DNA of 64,000 nt, from positions 62,001 through 126,000 of the forward strand of contig JAKLMB010000029.1 of NCBI GenBank assembly GCA_022813625.1. Direction: 5' to 3'. The first letter of the stretch is position 1. Each line of letters begins with the position of its first letter. The notes under the pieces were generated by a model. That model ran no database searches and was not told the origin of the DNA. It saw only the letters and a list, made by a program, of their open reading frames with translations. This DNA is from Aaosphaeria pasadenensis (lineage: Eukaryota; Ascomycota; Dothideomycetes; Pleosporales). Positions 32,807 through 45,949 of the stretch are shown here, piece after piece. The translations under genes were made by a program, and so were the position numbers.

Positions 32807-35800
32807 GGGAGTGTTGCCTTGATGAGTAAACTGGAAAACCTCGAGGCTGCACCGAGATTGTAACGGGTCGAACTTGTACATATGTGGTTGGAAAGATGGG
32901 TCCTTCGATTGAATGTAAATATTTGTGGAGCAGAGTTTAGAGCTAGAATCTTGTAGATAGTCTGATTATGGTATTCATGTTCATGCCGAAAACCACTTCG
33001 CCTATGTTTCTTTCTACTTCATGCTGAGTTCTGCCTAGATACGACCAACCTTCTCGTTAATCTGCTAATTGCATTTCGTGAGTCACAAGTGCAACACTCC
33101 ACACGGGCCGGTCGAAGCCGTGATCACCACAGAGCTGGCTTCGATAGAGCCCCAAAACCCGTCTGATTCATTTCAGAATCACGGCTGGTAGAAGACGCCA
33201 CCAGCCTAGCTCCCGTCAATGTCAGGAATCAGGATGTGAATTGCGGACTAGGTGCGTTCATCAGACTAATCAACTACGGCGTAAGTGCAAGGCTCGGAAT
33301 GATCCATCCTAGCTGCATCCTGTACAGGCTATCGACAGCGGCTCATCCTACCTAAGTCAAAGAAAGTTAGACAGTGCTCGACAGTTGCTAGGAACGAGGT
33401 TATGGGGAAACGCAGTTGGTGAACCGGGATGGTGGACTCACCTGATCAAAGGGAAACCACACTTGTGGGTTTTGCTTGCCTGGGGAAACCATGCGAGAAT
33501 CTGGCATTGGCCATGCAACGAACGACAGACTGGATTTCATCCATCTTGCTACTACTTCTGAATGGTACTCGTATGTTCATTGGCATCATGGTGACTGAAC
33601 GTACTTTGACCTCACGTGATACGCAGTCTAGTGATCTTTCTACCAATGTTAATCCTTCTCTTATTCTTCAAGCCCCATCCTTGACCGTGCATCAGAGGCT
33701 CTGTTGCATGATGCTTCCTTCAATGAATCCATGATGGCCGTGGCATATGATTCGATGCGCTCACCGCCACAAAGTGTGCAGCCATGAGTCGAGATTCATG
33801 CAGAGAACTCAATTTACGAGGTCGACTTCTATTCGGATTCTAGCGCTTACCCCAAAGAACCTTTAGGCTATGCATCTCGACGTCGGAGGGTCGGCTGCGC
33901 AAGAAATCTCGGGAGGAATTTTGAGTTTGCTTGTGATGTGATCGACAGATATCTCTCCAATTGGAGGGATGGCTTAGGGTTGCACGGACCATGTGTGAAG
34001 GTGGAATAGTAATCGGAAAACATGGAGAAGGAGGAGCTCCACGGGGATGGATGGCACTAGTCCAGGAACAGTATGTAGCTTTTCCGGCCAATGAGACTCG
34101 TTCTCTTAGACCCTTGGCATGCATACGACGGGATGTCTCTTTTTCCGGCTGGCTGGAATGCTGATTGAAACAATCCACAACCATTTAATACAAGCAAATA
34201 TCAAATGACTCTATGACCTGCGAATACTTGATCTACTAGTATTATCAGCTGACAGCAGTGAAATCATCGAGTATCCAGCCCATCGAAGGAGGGGGAGCGC
34301 ACCTCGAGTGCGACCATAATGATGACGAGAAATCAGAACATTGAAAGTAGTTCACATCTTGATCATTTGTATATCTGCAATTCGGTTCATCGTAAAAATT
34401 CTATGCAAAGTTTTTCTCAAGAAGCCAGATGACATATTCGGTGCAGTGGTACGAGCTGTTGAGAGCTTCATGACTTGCGATATTGTTAGCAATTCACTCT
34501 CTTGCCAGAGATTGGCATTGCCTTTTTCAATGCCCTTGATGACCTTCTCTTCGAGCGAGCTCATGGTGATTCTTATCATTTGAACTGGTTAAAGCAACGT
34601 ATAGAATTTGATGCCATTCCTGGTATTCTTACATTCTATATCGAACGCCAATTTTCGTCGGTGAGCCAGATGGCGAGCTCACAGTCACTTGGGACTCATT
34701 GGTTGCTTCTACTTTAATTGTAAGTAGTTTCTTCAACGCTATCACTGCCGTATCCTTTGGGGACTTTTTGAAGGCGTAGGCATGATCATATGACTCAGAT
34801 TTTCCTTGCCAGTTACTCCACCGTGATCTTTTCTCCCCCCGCGATTCGCGATGTCTCAAATCTGGATTGAAGCCACGCCATCGGCCTGATCCACGAGCTT
34901 GTAGTAACAAAATCGAAACAATCAGAGTCACGGCTCCCAGTCTTCAATCCCCATTCCCTCTTGACGATATATTTTTCGATTGGGTGGCTGTAGTTCTTCA
35001 GTACATGTTCATGGCACCGAGGCTGGGCTGGAGTTGGGATCGGAATTGTTCTCACAAAAGAGATAGAGGCCGTACTTTGCAGACGTAGAAATACAGATCC
35101 AATGTTTAGGCATAATATGGACCTTTCTACTGGCGCAAAGCCCGTGGTTGAGCCAAAGTACATTGGCATCTGGTTTTCCGGTTATAGGATGTGCGTGACA
35201 ACAATCCAAGCGAAGGTTTTAAAATTGAAGCGTCAATGGACCTCCTTGCAATATGTCGACTCAGTATACCAGATGGTGTTGATGAATTTTTGCGTCTTGT
35301 CATGGTGTCTTTGTTATTGCCTTGACACCATGCCGTCGTGCCAGTTCGGTCACGGTTCTCAGAACGTCTTGGAATAATGATTTACAACCTCACTACCAGC
35401 CAGCATATCAGAAACCTACGCTGTAATCAAGCGTGTTCTTACGTTGTTCACAGTATGCCAAACGTTCTATGGGCGCGCAAGCTGGGAAAGATTACCCCAT
35501 TGATGCAGTCTAGACGAGTCAATGGAGTTTATCGGTGATAACCAGAGCATCAAACTTGCGCGCGCAATCCCCAAGTCCGCATGGAGAGCCAAGATGACTT
35601 GTGGTATGGCACTGATTTCTATGAAGATGGCCGACGACAAGCGCTGTGGGAACATGCATGGTACTGGCCAACCGACGATCCCATATTTGGATGCTCGACG
35701 TGGAAAATGGGTATAGCGAAACTGAGTAAATAAACGCACGATATGGCGATTGCTATATTATGCTTGTTAAAACGAAACACATTCATCATTAGACTTTCCA

Positions 35801-36336
35801 GTCAGCCAGTCTAGGTCAACTGGAAAGTAAGTCTACATCTCAAAAAGACAGAAGTGATGGAATGCGCGAAGTCTTTTTGAACTATCTAGATATCTTCAAG
35901 ATGCCTTCAGTGCGCTCATTAAATGAAGACGAATCGTAGCTCTGCACTGCACAAATCCATTGGTAGTATGCAAAAGAAATATCGATCAAATAGCAAACAG
36001 ATTAATAATCAAAATTAGATTTGTATTTTTATTTTACAGCTCCCAGCGCATCGCGCGAGCTCTTATCTCGTATTTTTTCCTGCCGTCCAGTTCCGGGGTA
36101 TAATGAGGGTGAAGGGACAGTCTGTATGTCCCATGAATCAAGATCCTTTTCGCAAAGGTACAAATCCAGGCTCAAGCGCATTGCGCGAGCTCTATCCGTA
36201 TCTAAGATAGACTTCCAAACCAAAGGAAAAAGAACGAAACTCCGAAATAACCCGTATGTACTATTGCGCCGACCCGAAAGAAAGAGTAACGGAAAAGAAA
36301 AATAAATACTGAGGTGATATGGTGGTGGGGATTATT
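32807..36336. other. Gene-poor region, 3.5 kb
   Basis: No recognised gene. Frames of 60-118 codons occur on both strands (for example 34813-35169 minus) but none has a domain, and they overlap each other. A perfect 10-bp inverted repeat lies at 35793-35828. The region could hold decayed sequence; I cannot identify a source. Confidence 0.5.
35793..35828. repeat. Inverted repeat, 10-bp arms
   Basis: ACTTTCCAGT (35793-35802) and ACTGGAAAGT (35819-35828) are perfect reverse complements with a 16-bp spacer. No gene is near; function unknown. Confidence 0.7.
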
Positions 36337-39300
36337 CTACAAACCGCCCTTTTCGACATCGCCGCTGACACGGGGCATGGGCGTCTTTCCGTTCCCAATG
36401 AAACTTCCCGAGTCGCTCGAAGCAGCGTCGGTGGTAACGGTGACATCCCCGCCCTTCTTCTTCGGCATGATCTTACTGATGATTCGGTCGTTGAGCCTCG
36501 AGGCGGGTCGGTAGATCATCACGAAGGGGCGACCGAGGGTTTTGGCGATAACTTCGAACCAACGATCAGGGAAGCAACGAACGGCGCAGCCCCAGGGGAT
36601 GCACATGATAGCAATGACGATACTGATGGCCCACTGGTTGCCGTTGATGCGGACGATGCTGAAGGCCGCGCCGCCGACGTAGGCGATGGCGGTTTGGCAG
36701 CCGACCATGATTATGTTGAGACCAATGAAATAGTAGTTCTTGTGGATGTTGACGAATATGTTGAGTTTGTTGTCCAAGCGGCGATTGTTGTACTGATTGA
36801 AAATTTGTAGCCAGACGAACATGTTGAAGATCATGGAACGCATTTCTTTCTCGGGGTAAGGTAGGAATTGGGGACCAGCGAAATGGAGGACAAAGGTGGC
36901 GACGACCTGGTAGATTGCTTGGCCGATGATCATCTTCCACATGGTGATGGAGATGATAGACGCACTACGAGGTGTGGGAGGTCGATCCAGGATTTCGTTT
37001 GTAGGGAAATCGGTGGAGAGCGACAGGGCTGCGAGGGAATCCATGAAAAGATTTATCCAGAGGAGCTGCACGGCAGTAAGAACAGAGCGCATTTCGGGAT
37101 CCTCAATAGCAGTGATAAAGGCGACAACCATGGCTGTGATGTTGACAGTGATCTGGAACTGCAGGAACTTCTGTACTGCATCATTGACGGAGCGACCCCA
37201 CCTAACGTGGTTAGCATAAGCTTTTCTTGATCCATTAGGAGAAACACTTACATGAGAGCAGTCAAGATCGATGCAAAGTTGTCGTCCATGAGAATGATGC
37301 TAGATGCCTCCTTGGCTACTTCAGTGCCGGCAATACCCATAGAAAAGCCAATGTCGGCTGCCTTGAGAGCTGGACCATCGTTAGTACCATCGCCAGTAAC
37401 GGCAACGATACCGCCGAGCTTGCGAAGCCGAGTGACTAAGATTCGCTTGTCCTCCGGTGATGAACGAGCAAGAACTTGAAGACGGGGTAGAATTGCATCC
37501 ATGTCCGGTTCACTTAGCTTCCTGAATTCGGGCCCCTCCATAACGATTCCGTCGGTATAGATGCCACAGTCAGTAGCGATCGCTTTAGCTGTGATGCTAT
37601 TGTCTCCGGTGACCATGCGAACAATTACACCCGCGTGTGAGCATTTCGCTACAGCCTCTGGTACGCCTGGTCGAATGGGATCCTGGATACCAACAACACC
37701 CACGAAAGTCATGCCACCCAAAAGGGCACCCAAGTCCGCCGCCACAGATGGATCCTCCGCACTCTCGGCACCCTGAGGTGGCCACTGAGAAAAATCTTTG
37801 TAGATGATTCCAATAGTTCGGAGCGATTGTTTAGCATACGAGTCAATGACATCGGCAATGCGGCCAGTATTTGCAGTGTCCATGTGGGTTTCGCCAGTCG
37901 CCAGAAGGATCCTAGACGAGTATGCAAGCAAAATCTCGGAGGCACCCTTGATAAGAAGTCGGTAAGATCCGTTGGGTAGCTTCATGACTGCACCCATACA
38001 TTTGCGTCCGGAGTCGAAAGGAAGCATCTGAACCACAGTTTGGGATGTACGTTCTTGGGATAGAGAGCCCATGCCTAGTACAGTTTTGGCAAATCCCAAC
38101 AAGGCTGTTTCAGTCTTGGAACCGACGAAACCAAATTCTCCCCCGTCCCCTTCGAATGCGGTGGAGTTGATAGCAATGGATTCAATGATAAGTCGAGTTC
38201 GCTCGTTGGATAGTCGCTGTGCAAACTCGGTCGACCGATTATCCGCTGCGCCAGGATTCTTATCGTCGAAAGACTCATCGCCAAATGTACCAGTAACGAC
38301 CGTCATCTTGTTTTGTGTCAAAGTTCCGGTCTTGTCGGAGCAGACTGTGGTTGCATTTCCCATCGTTTCGCAAGACTTGAGAACTCGGACCAGGTTGTTC
38401 ATCTTAACCATCTGGCCTGTGGCGAAAGCAAGTGATAGCGTGATTGCTAGCGGAAGACCCTCCGGAACGGCAACAACGATAATCGTAACGGAGACAATGA
38501 GAATGTCCATGAATTGTGAAGCCTTCTCGGTGGAGTTGAGGGTGCTTCCATTGCTCCATTGGGCGGCGAGACGGAACAGCAAGATGAGAAGTAGCAGAAA
38601 CGAGGCAGCAGAGGCGAGTTTTGCAATAGCTTTTGCCAGTCCGTCCAGCTTGACCTGTAGAGGGGTCGGCTCCACCTCTTGCCGCATTGCCATAAGGATC
38701 TTGCCATAGCTTGAGTTGACTCCTACGGATGTGATCATGTAGGTGCCTATGCCTTCAAGGACCTTGCTACCTGAAATGATGAAAGGGTCAAGATCCTTGG
38801 GGTCATTGTGGCCTCGTTCAAGTAAACGAAGAACTTGTTCGCCATTGGTCTTTTTCATCTGGTCAGACTCTCCTGTCGCGGAGGATTCATCGCACTTGAC
38901 ATTGTGGCCAGAGATGAAGATTCCATCTGCGCGGATAAGATCACCAGGCTCGATGTGTAGAATGTCACCAACGAGAATGTCGTAGACTGAGATGGTGAAA
39001 GACTTTCCAGAACGTACGACTTTGACATCGCGGGCTTCCTTTTTGGCATTGAGCTTGACGAAGGCGCGTTCCTTGTTGTAATCATTGACGGCACCAACCA
39101 ACACGACGACAACAATCGAGACACAAATAGCACATCCTTCAATCCAGTCAACTGAGGGGGGCGCTCCAGGACCATGGTCAACCCCGAAGGTCTCGTATAA
39201 TCCAAGAGCAAGCGAGATAACAGCAGCGACACTAAGCAGAATCAGGACGTTCTCTCTGTAGTACGCTTGCCACATGATCTTCAGGAAGGAGACCGGTTTC

Positions 39301-40049
39301 TTCGCTGGCAGGGTGTTCGTGCTATAGACCCGCTTTCGGTCATAGAACGCCTCTTTAGAATGCGTACCAGTGGCGGGATCGGCATCCGTAACGTCTACAT
39401 GACGAACCTCCACGGGACGAGGGAGGCCAGAGCCACCAGTTCTATGAAGCTTCTTGTATTGATTGGTGACCTCCTCGAAAGAGACAGTACCGGCTAGCTC
39501 TGTTTCTTCAATGCTTAGGCCTGCGTCGACGTCTGTGCGTAGACCAGTCTCCAGGCCGTGAAGTCCTCCAAGGGCGATAAAGGCAGCAAGTGATTTAGGA
39601 TTCAGCATCTTGTTTAGTTGCCCTGGTGAGAAGGCAAACTTGTTGTTGGGAACAACAAAGTCCTCCTCAGTGCCAGGATCAGCTTTGAGAGCATCATCAT
39701 GTCGTTGTGACTCAAGCGTGTAGCTGCTCACTGCACTGTGTGTTGATGCAGCTGCGGATGTACCTGGCGGCGCAAGTGTAGCTTCGCTCGGTGCGCGACT
39801 GCGGGCAAATGGGGTCTTCCCCGAGGCGCTACTGAGCGCGCTAGGTGATCGAGAGTGTGCATTTGAAGACTTCAATGTCCGTTCTGGGACCAGAGTAGAC
39901 GGCGAGGCGCCTTCGGTCAACGTCGATAAGGTGTCGTTGGTATTCGATCTTGCAGGAGTTCGGGGGATATCGATCTGGATTTCTGGGAGAGGTGGAAGCG
40001 GGCTACTATCTTCCCGGCCAGAGGTATCGTTTGATGATGAAGCTGCCAT
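36337..40049 (-). CDS. PMC1: PMC1-type Ca2+-transporting P-type ATPase (PMCA family)
   Basis: Two exons: 40049-37252 and 37201-36337, with a 50-bp intron (GTAAGT...TTAG) splitting the Met of ALM|WGRSVNDAVQKF; 1220 aa. The start is the ATG giving MAASSSNDTSGRED; the codon two upstream is TTG. P-type motifs: TGES (392-395, actuator), PEGLPLAI (M4 Ca2+ site), DKTGTLTQNK (Asp572, phosphorylated), MVTGDNSITAKA and GDGTNDGPALKAAD (from 886). LLWINLFMDSLAALSL and the following C-terminal helices complete M5-M10. The Ser/Pro-rich N-terminus (~150 aa) is typical of fungal PMC1/NCA-2 orthologues. No long C-terminal calmodulin domain is evident. It should pump cytosolic Ca2+ into the vacuole or out of the cell. 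Confidence 0.95.
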
Positions 40050-42576
40050 GATCAACAGGCAGGGATGAGCTTTTGCAAATAGTAATTAGATTTAAGGTGT
40101 CATGCAAGTCTTGATTGGAATTGACAGTGCTTGCGTTTTGATAGAAGACGAGCTCAACTCGATGCACAATGAAACATTTGGAAAAAGACATCTTGAGATA
40201 TATATGAGCTCTCTCGGTAAGGTTTAGATGTATTCCCCAGATGAGGATCATGTTGAAGCTCAGGATGTGTATGATGCGGGCGCGGAGGCCAAGTCCGCTT
40301 TCCACTCCTTGGCCATTCTGGGCCAAGTCAGGTGGTGTCGTCGAGAAGCGAGAAAAATCGCCGAAATGTTCGAGGCGTTCTATTGAAGAGCAAGACTATT
40401 GTAACCAAGACTTGAGGAGGCTGTGCTCGCTGAGACGTGTATTTATCCAGTGCGGAGTCGCGCCGCCTTCACCGCGAAGTAGCTGTGACAATGTAAGTTG
40501 AAAGGGCGAATCACAAATGTATGAAACGTGGTTGAATCACGTAAGAGGTCTAGTAGGAAAGATTAAGAGCGAAAAGGCTTGGACGAAAAGCTTGGAGAAA
40601 ATGCTCGTTAACTTGAGGCCTCACTCGTTCGAGAGCTCCCATATAGTGTTCTGCAAAACAGAATAGAAGTACGGAGTACTATTCCTGACATTCAGGCACC
40701 TGGCAATCATTGCTCCTGGGTGAAATCGTGAATGCTAGCTGCAATGGTCTTCGAGACCTCGACGATGATTGAGCATTTGGTCAATTCGTGATATCAATCT
40801 CAACCCAACTCAAGGTTTAATCGCATGAAAATGGGACCATTGGGCGACGATGCTGGACGTCTCGATCTCAAGTGGCCGTCATGCCATTTATCGTTCTTCA
40901 AGACGAACAGTAGCAGGACTTACGCTAGCATGCAGGACGACATCGGTATTTGTCAATGGCAAATTGACATCAATCGGTTGCGACACTTATAATAAACTGC
41001 CATTCTGAGATGCATACATCAGGGCAGTCATATCATATCGCTTGCGAGATGTATGGAAGATTGTCAATGGCATAATGAAGTAGCGAATCAGGAGAAACAT
41101 GCGTATCAAGATAATTCGGGAGTGCAGGGAGAAATTTTGTATCAAAAGACCAGATTCCTCCCTTAAGACGGATAATAACGACCACCAAATTTGGCAAGCA
41201 AAGCGCATTTCGTAGGAATCGGGGATCAAGAATACAAGCATGGGGAGTAACGGTGACGGGGGGAATAACAATGACGGTGATGTTGGAAGGCTGAAGAATC
41301 AATGCAGCGAAGGGGAGATCTCCGTGGCGGAGCGCGCCCGATCGGTACGGTATTAGCATTGGTGGTACTTGTATCACACATGAGGCCGACGAGAATGCTT
41401 GTCAGAGAGAAGCAAAGAGCATCGCACCGCGGAGTGGACTCAGTGGAGTAGAGATAGACGTCGTCAGGTGGAGTCTTTTTAGGAGGAAGAGACGAAGGGG
41501 GACTCCACTTTATCGTCAAGACTTGCCGCCTGGGTGAACGCCGAGTGGGGGGATGTCATGCAGGCGCGGAGGTGCGGTCCGCGTTTAAGGCGGGATGAGC
41601 TTGGTGGTCACGCCTGGGAACAGGATAATGAAAGAACACGGTGGTGAATTGGGCAATTCTGGGAGGATTTCGACTGCCGAAGGGGCAATTGGAGACGGCG
41701 AGGGACGCGATTCGATGCGAAAGCCGGTGGAGGAGGCAAACGGCCTAATAAAAGAAAGAGTGGGCGTTTTGCGAATCATGAGTAGAATTGGGATGTGAGA
41801 GGCGGGACTGGCCAATTCTGGAAGCGCCCGTACGGATTACACGTCGCATCCACATGCGTTCGAAAGGCTGTCTGGGGTTATGACTTGATCACAGACGTCG
41901 CAGGAAGCCTTGGTGAGGTGTAAAACGTCGCAAGGTGATGGTGACGAAGTTCAGGCGTTGATGAGGCTTTTCAAAGCGTGTGTGAGGTTGTGAGGTTTTA
42001 GTGGGGGAAGAAGATGTGAGAGGATGCGTTTCGCGCATTCCCCGATTAGGAACTCCGACAGGGGCTAGCCGAGCTCTGACTAATCCTTGTCCGTCAATCA
42101 TCATCGCCCTTTCACTCCGCCACCCCTTCTTGTATTGTATTATCTCCATCATCTCTAATATTCATCTTGTCCCTTTCGAACTTCCCCTCCCCGGTTCGTC
42201 ACCCGTTTGGAGACTGGTATGTTATCATTCCCCTGTCCTGTTACCTTCAAGAGCTTATTTTGCCCTCCCCCAGTCCCGTCACAAGTCTAGTCTGCTTTTC
42301 TCTCCCATCTCTCGGACTGTAAAACAATCACAAAACCTCACTCTCGCCGCTTTCCTCACAACCTGCAGGCCTCCTCGCGCTTCGCAATCTTCTTTCCTCG
42401 CGGCGCTTCCATCGCATTTATTTTAGTAGCTCTTCTCAGTGCACAAGTACTGCTCGGATCTCCCTCATTCCGGCGCGGGATCCCAGACGTTTCCGCTCTT
42501 TCTTACGTCGCTCTTCTCTCCATCCAATTTCTTTTTGCGAGAACTCAAAAATCTCCTTCCTCTTACCACAGATTCC
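40050..42576. other. Intergenic, 2.5 kb, between divergent genes
   Basis: Promoter of the Ca2+-ATPase on the left; a CT-rich tract (about 42060-42570) before the Zn2Cys6 gene on the right, probably its 5' UTR and promoter. One TACGGAGTA lies at 40670-40678. No supported gene. Confidence 0.5.
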
Positions 42577-44228
42577 ATGTGTCCATTCTGTAGGTTCAGA
42601 AAAGCCAAGCTTCTAAATGTTACCAAAGATCGTGGTGCACTGACATTGGGTTTCCAGCTACATCATTGCCTGCGGGTGATGGACCCAATCGCTACTCGCC
42701 CTCCGCTGTGAAGGACTGGAACCCACGGAGGAAGTCTGTCTCTAATGCATGCGAACGCTGTCGTAGGCGGAAGATACGTTGTGATGGCGACACGTAAGTG
42801 CCGAACCTCTTTCTGCGCTGTTGATGTTACTATTGCTACTGCTATTGCTATTTGTCCCATTGCGTTGTTCTTGTTGTATTGGTATTACGACTATGTTCTA
42901 TATACCTCCCCCGGCCTATATTCGTCTTTTGCGGCCTTGGCTACCGCTCCCACTCAAGCAATCATCCACTAACTGGCCCTCGTCTCTCTTAGACCCTGTG
43001 CGACTTGTAATCGCTTCTCATTACCATGTGTACGGTCACAGAAAACGAAAGAAGTAGTAGCATCGTTAGTGATCCCCAGAAACATGCATCACCACCACGT
43101 GATCCATGGCCCACGGTCTCCTGATCATCTAGCTAACGTCCATACGGTGAACATCAAGCGGCTCTAGAGAGTCGAATACACCAGCTAGAATCACAATTAG
43201 CTGCCCATGTCAATGCACCCATGCACGGCATGGAGACAATCGACGAGTCCATCATTTCTGCGGCTCCCTTCGATTGGCAGAGTCCACCGCCCCAATTGAC
43301 TGTGAATACACAAATGCCGGCTCCATACGCTCCAGGACAGAACATGGATCTTAGCGGCAGTTTCTCAGCTGGTAGCCTCCCTTCTATCAGTTTGACTGAA
43401 TGTGAGCCTTTCCCCAATGTGGCCTCGCCGTGTGATTCACCAGTACCTTCATTATATTCAGGTACCACATCGTCCGCGATGTCTCAGACTTTCTCTCCGC
43501 CCCCCATTCCACACACGGCACCGTCATGGGAGTTCATGGCCCAGCACGGCCTGAAACCACAACTCACCACGAGCGGCGATCCCTCCCGCCGCACATCTAT
43601 CTCATCCACGTCCCGAGATAGTGACGACCCTGCCGTCTCTCCCTACCCTGACGTTGAAAGCGATCTCGATCTACAGCCTATTGGTCCTCCGCCAGCCCTA
43701 CCGAGAGCCGGCATCTTCGCATCACACGGCGAGAGCACGCCACCTCACCAGTCACGGGCAACCTCCGTCTTCAGTGACAGAAGCCGAGCCATCTCCGCGA
43801 TTCCATTCCCGAGCCGTTTTGAAGCCGAGACATTGACCGCAGAGTTTGTATCTCTACTCGAGTCCATGAAGGATCAAAAGTTGTACACCATGACTCCTGC
43901 CTTGTTCGCCAAGCTTTGCGACACGGTATATCCCGATCCGTCAAATCGGACCTCTTCCGTGGAGACCCTTGTCTCTGTTCCCATGGCCCGCTTCCACGTC
44001 TTTCTTTCAATGGCAATTGGCATGAAGCATCGCATCAGAGACTCCTTGGAACGGACCAATGCCCTACTAGATCGATGCTACGAACTTGCCATGCAGCAAG
44101 CTTCTTCTTCCCTCTTTTGGCAAGAGCAGGGTGGTGTTGAAGCTGCCCAATTGTTATCCATCTTTGCATCCATCAAAAGTACATCAAACGCGGACCCAAA
44201 ACCCCTCCAATCTTCCTTTTCTTGGTAA
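42577..44228 (+). CDS. Short Zn2Cys6 regulator, ends within the middle homology region
   Basis: Best model has four exons: 42577-42589, 42658-42793, 42993-43064 and 43172-44228 (425 aa). The first two introns have good donors (GTAGGT, GTAAGT) and branch points (CACTGAC, CACTAAC). The third border is weak: donor GTTAGT at 43065, acceptor a GAG. The zinc cluster NACERCRRRKIRCDG with PCATC and LPC has six Cys, preceded by a basic KDWNPRRKSVS. A short coiled-coil linker (RIHQLESQLAAHV) follows, then Ser/Pro-rich sequence. The start of a fungal middle homology region is seen (LTAEFVSLLESMKDQ to QLLSIFASIK). The protein stops soon after (LQSSFSW), while relatives of this type are normally much longer. 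No continuation is readable downstream. Probably nuclear; targets unknown. Confidence 0.65.
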
Positions 44229-45141
44229 CATTCAAAGCGTGAATGTTACTAAATTCGACTATTCCACTATCAATCTGAGAATCGCATCTGGGAAACGAGC
44301 AAGGTGACACTTCTCCCTTTCCCACCGGTAGCAGTATCGAAAGAAATCACGATTCGAGCGAGCGATTATCCAGTGCGTTCTCCGCAAACAAACCCCTACG
44401 CGCGCAGGAACATCGACGTAACACCCGTCAGACGCGTCATTGCATACCTTCCACCATCCTTTCTGTCTTTTGCCCCCATCTGTACATTCTGCCTCCCATT
44501 TTTTCACCCCTTCACCCTCGTTAGATATCCACATTGGCTTTTGGAAGTACACTGTATATAACTGCGCATCCGAAGCATGCCTGCATGACAGCACGCGGAA
44601 CGAAATTCTGCCACCAACATCATCATAGACATCGATAGCGACGTCTATATCAACGACTATCTCACGACATATACACCAAGTACTTGCAATATAAAAAAAC
44701 ACTTGGACACTTCAAATATTTTGTCTGAATACGTGAACATTGTAAATCATTGTTGTCCGAGGTGTTGTTCTCTGTCCGTCATCTGTTGAGAGCGTATTCA
44801 GGCTACCGAGATGTCGCTGACTGTCTGTATGACGCATAAACCGTCGCATCTACGCACCGATCTCTGTCTCAGATGGTGGAGCAGTATCATATACAAACTT
44901 GGCATTGGCAGAACAGAATTATAAGAACGTATTGGTGTAGATCCTGAATTTGACTAGATAAACAAACAATAGCTACAACAAAAGAATAAAACCTTCAACA
45001 ACATACCAAGCCTGGGCTCATTGCGCCAGCATACGCTAGTGACATCCGCACAATCCCGTAAATTTGGCAAATAAAAATAATAGCCAACTCAATCATCAAT
45101 TGAATGAATTGGCAGTGCAAAAAAAAGTGCAAAAAGAATGT
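44229..45141. other. Intergenic, 0.9 kb
   Basis: I looked for the missing C-terminal part of the preceding regulator and found none. The right end contains the T-run that terminates the tRNA on the minus strand. Confidence 0.5.
45131..45135 (-). terminator. RNA polymerase III terminator of tRNA-Leu
   Basis: TTTTT on the minus strand about six bases past the tRNA 3' end; a longer T-run follows a few bases further on. Confidence 0.75.
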
Positions 45142-45251
45142 TGATCAGAGTGGGACTCGAACCCACGCCACTTTCGTGACCAGGAAGATACATCGTATCA
45201 CTACGCTAAGGAAACCTTAACCTGGCGCCATAACCGCTCGGCCATCTGACC
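45142..45251 (-). tRNA. tL(AAG): tRNA-Leu(AAG) with 29-nt intron
   Basis: The acceptor stem GGTCAGA pairs with TCTGATC (one G-T pair), with discriminator A. The D arm GCC-GAGCGGTTAT-GGC contains the A box. The anticodon stem CCAGG/CCTGG has loop TT-AAG-G-T, so the anticodon is AAG. An intron of about 29 nt (45186-45214) sits after position 37, the canonical place. The variable arm CAC-GAAA-GTG is long, as in class II tRNAs. The T arm GTGGG-TTCGAGT-CCCAC carries the B box. The 3' CCA is not encoded. This reads leucine CUU (and CUC if A34 is modified to inosine). Confidence 0.95.
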
Positions 45252-45949
45252 TGTTTGATTTATAGAATGAAGGAAAATTAATCTCATTATATTGCGCAAC
45301 CAAATTGCGAATTGGAACGTGGAGAAAAGATTTTTCGCGATGTTAGTGAAGAGTCAAAATCAAGGGCGTTGTGGGAAGAGAATTCTCGCTAAAATAAGGT
45401 CCTGCATAGCTGCTGCCCCACAGTTACCGCAACCAGTAGCCGGCGAGACACTCCTACAAAACAGAAATATACTCTTTTGGGATAAACCCTTAGATACAAA
45501 TACTATTTTTCGTGAATTAATCAAGGGCAAGCAAATAACAAAATCATCGCATTCTACATAAAGAGGGTTGCATGGTTGGCACGTAAATATTTCTGTCTTT
45601 GTTGTTAATTGAAGACGCTTGAGAATATTCGGGCTGAGAAACATCAACGGTAACACTATGAAAGTTTCTCCCTGATCGATTTCAAGTACAGATATCGCTG
45701 ACGTATATGAAAAATCGCTCTATGTTATTCAATGGGCGTTATATGAATATTGGCTGCCAAAACTTCATGACGCCGGGGATGCAGAAGATTGTCTCTGTCT
45801 TGCAAATCAGTATAGCGTGCCAAGGTCAAATGCTGACATCTGACGTCGGGCTTGGGGTTGCTACTTCTGTCGAACGAGTCCAAGGCGATTCCATCAATTG
45901 AAGATTATTTTCGATGACATTCATATTCAAAGAATTCAGCTAGTTTCCA
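45252..45949. other. Intergenic, 0.7 kb
   Basis: Upstream of the tRNA and of the next regulator gene. AT-rich; an 89-codon plus frame at 45292-45561 has no features. Confidence 0.5.
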
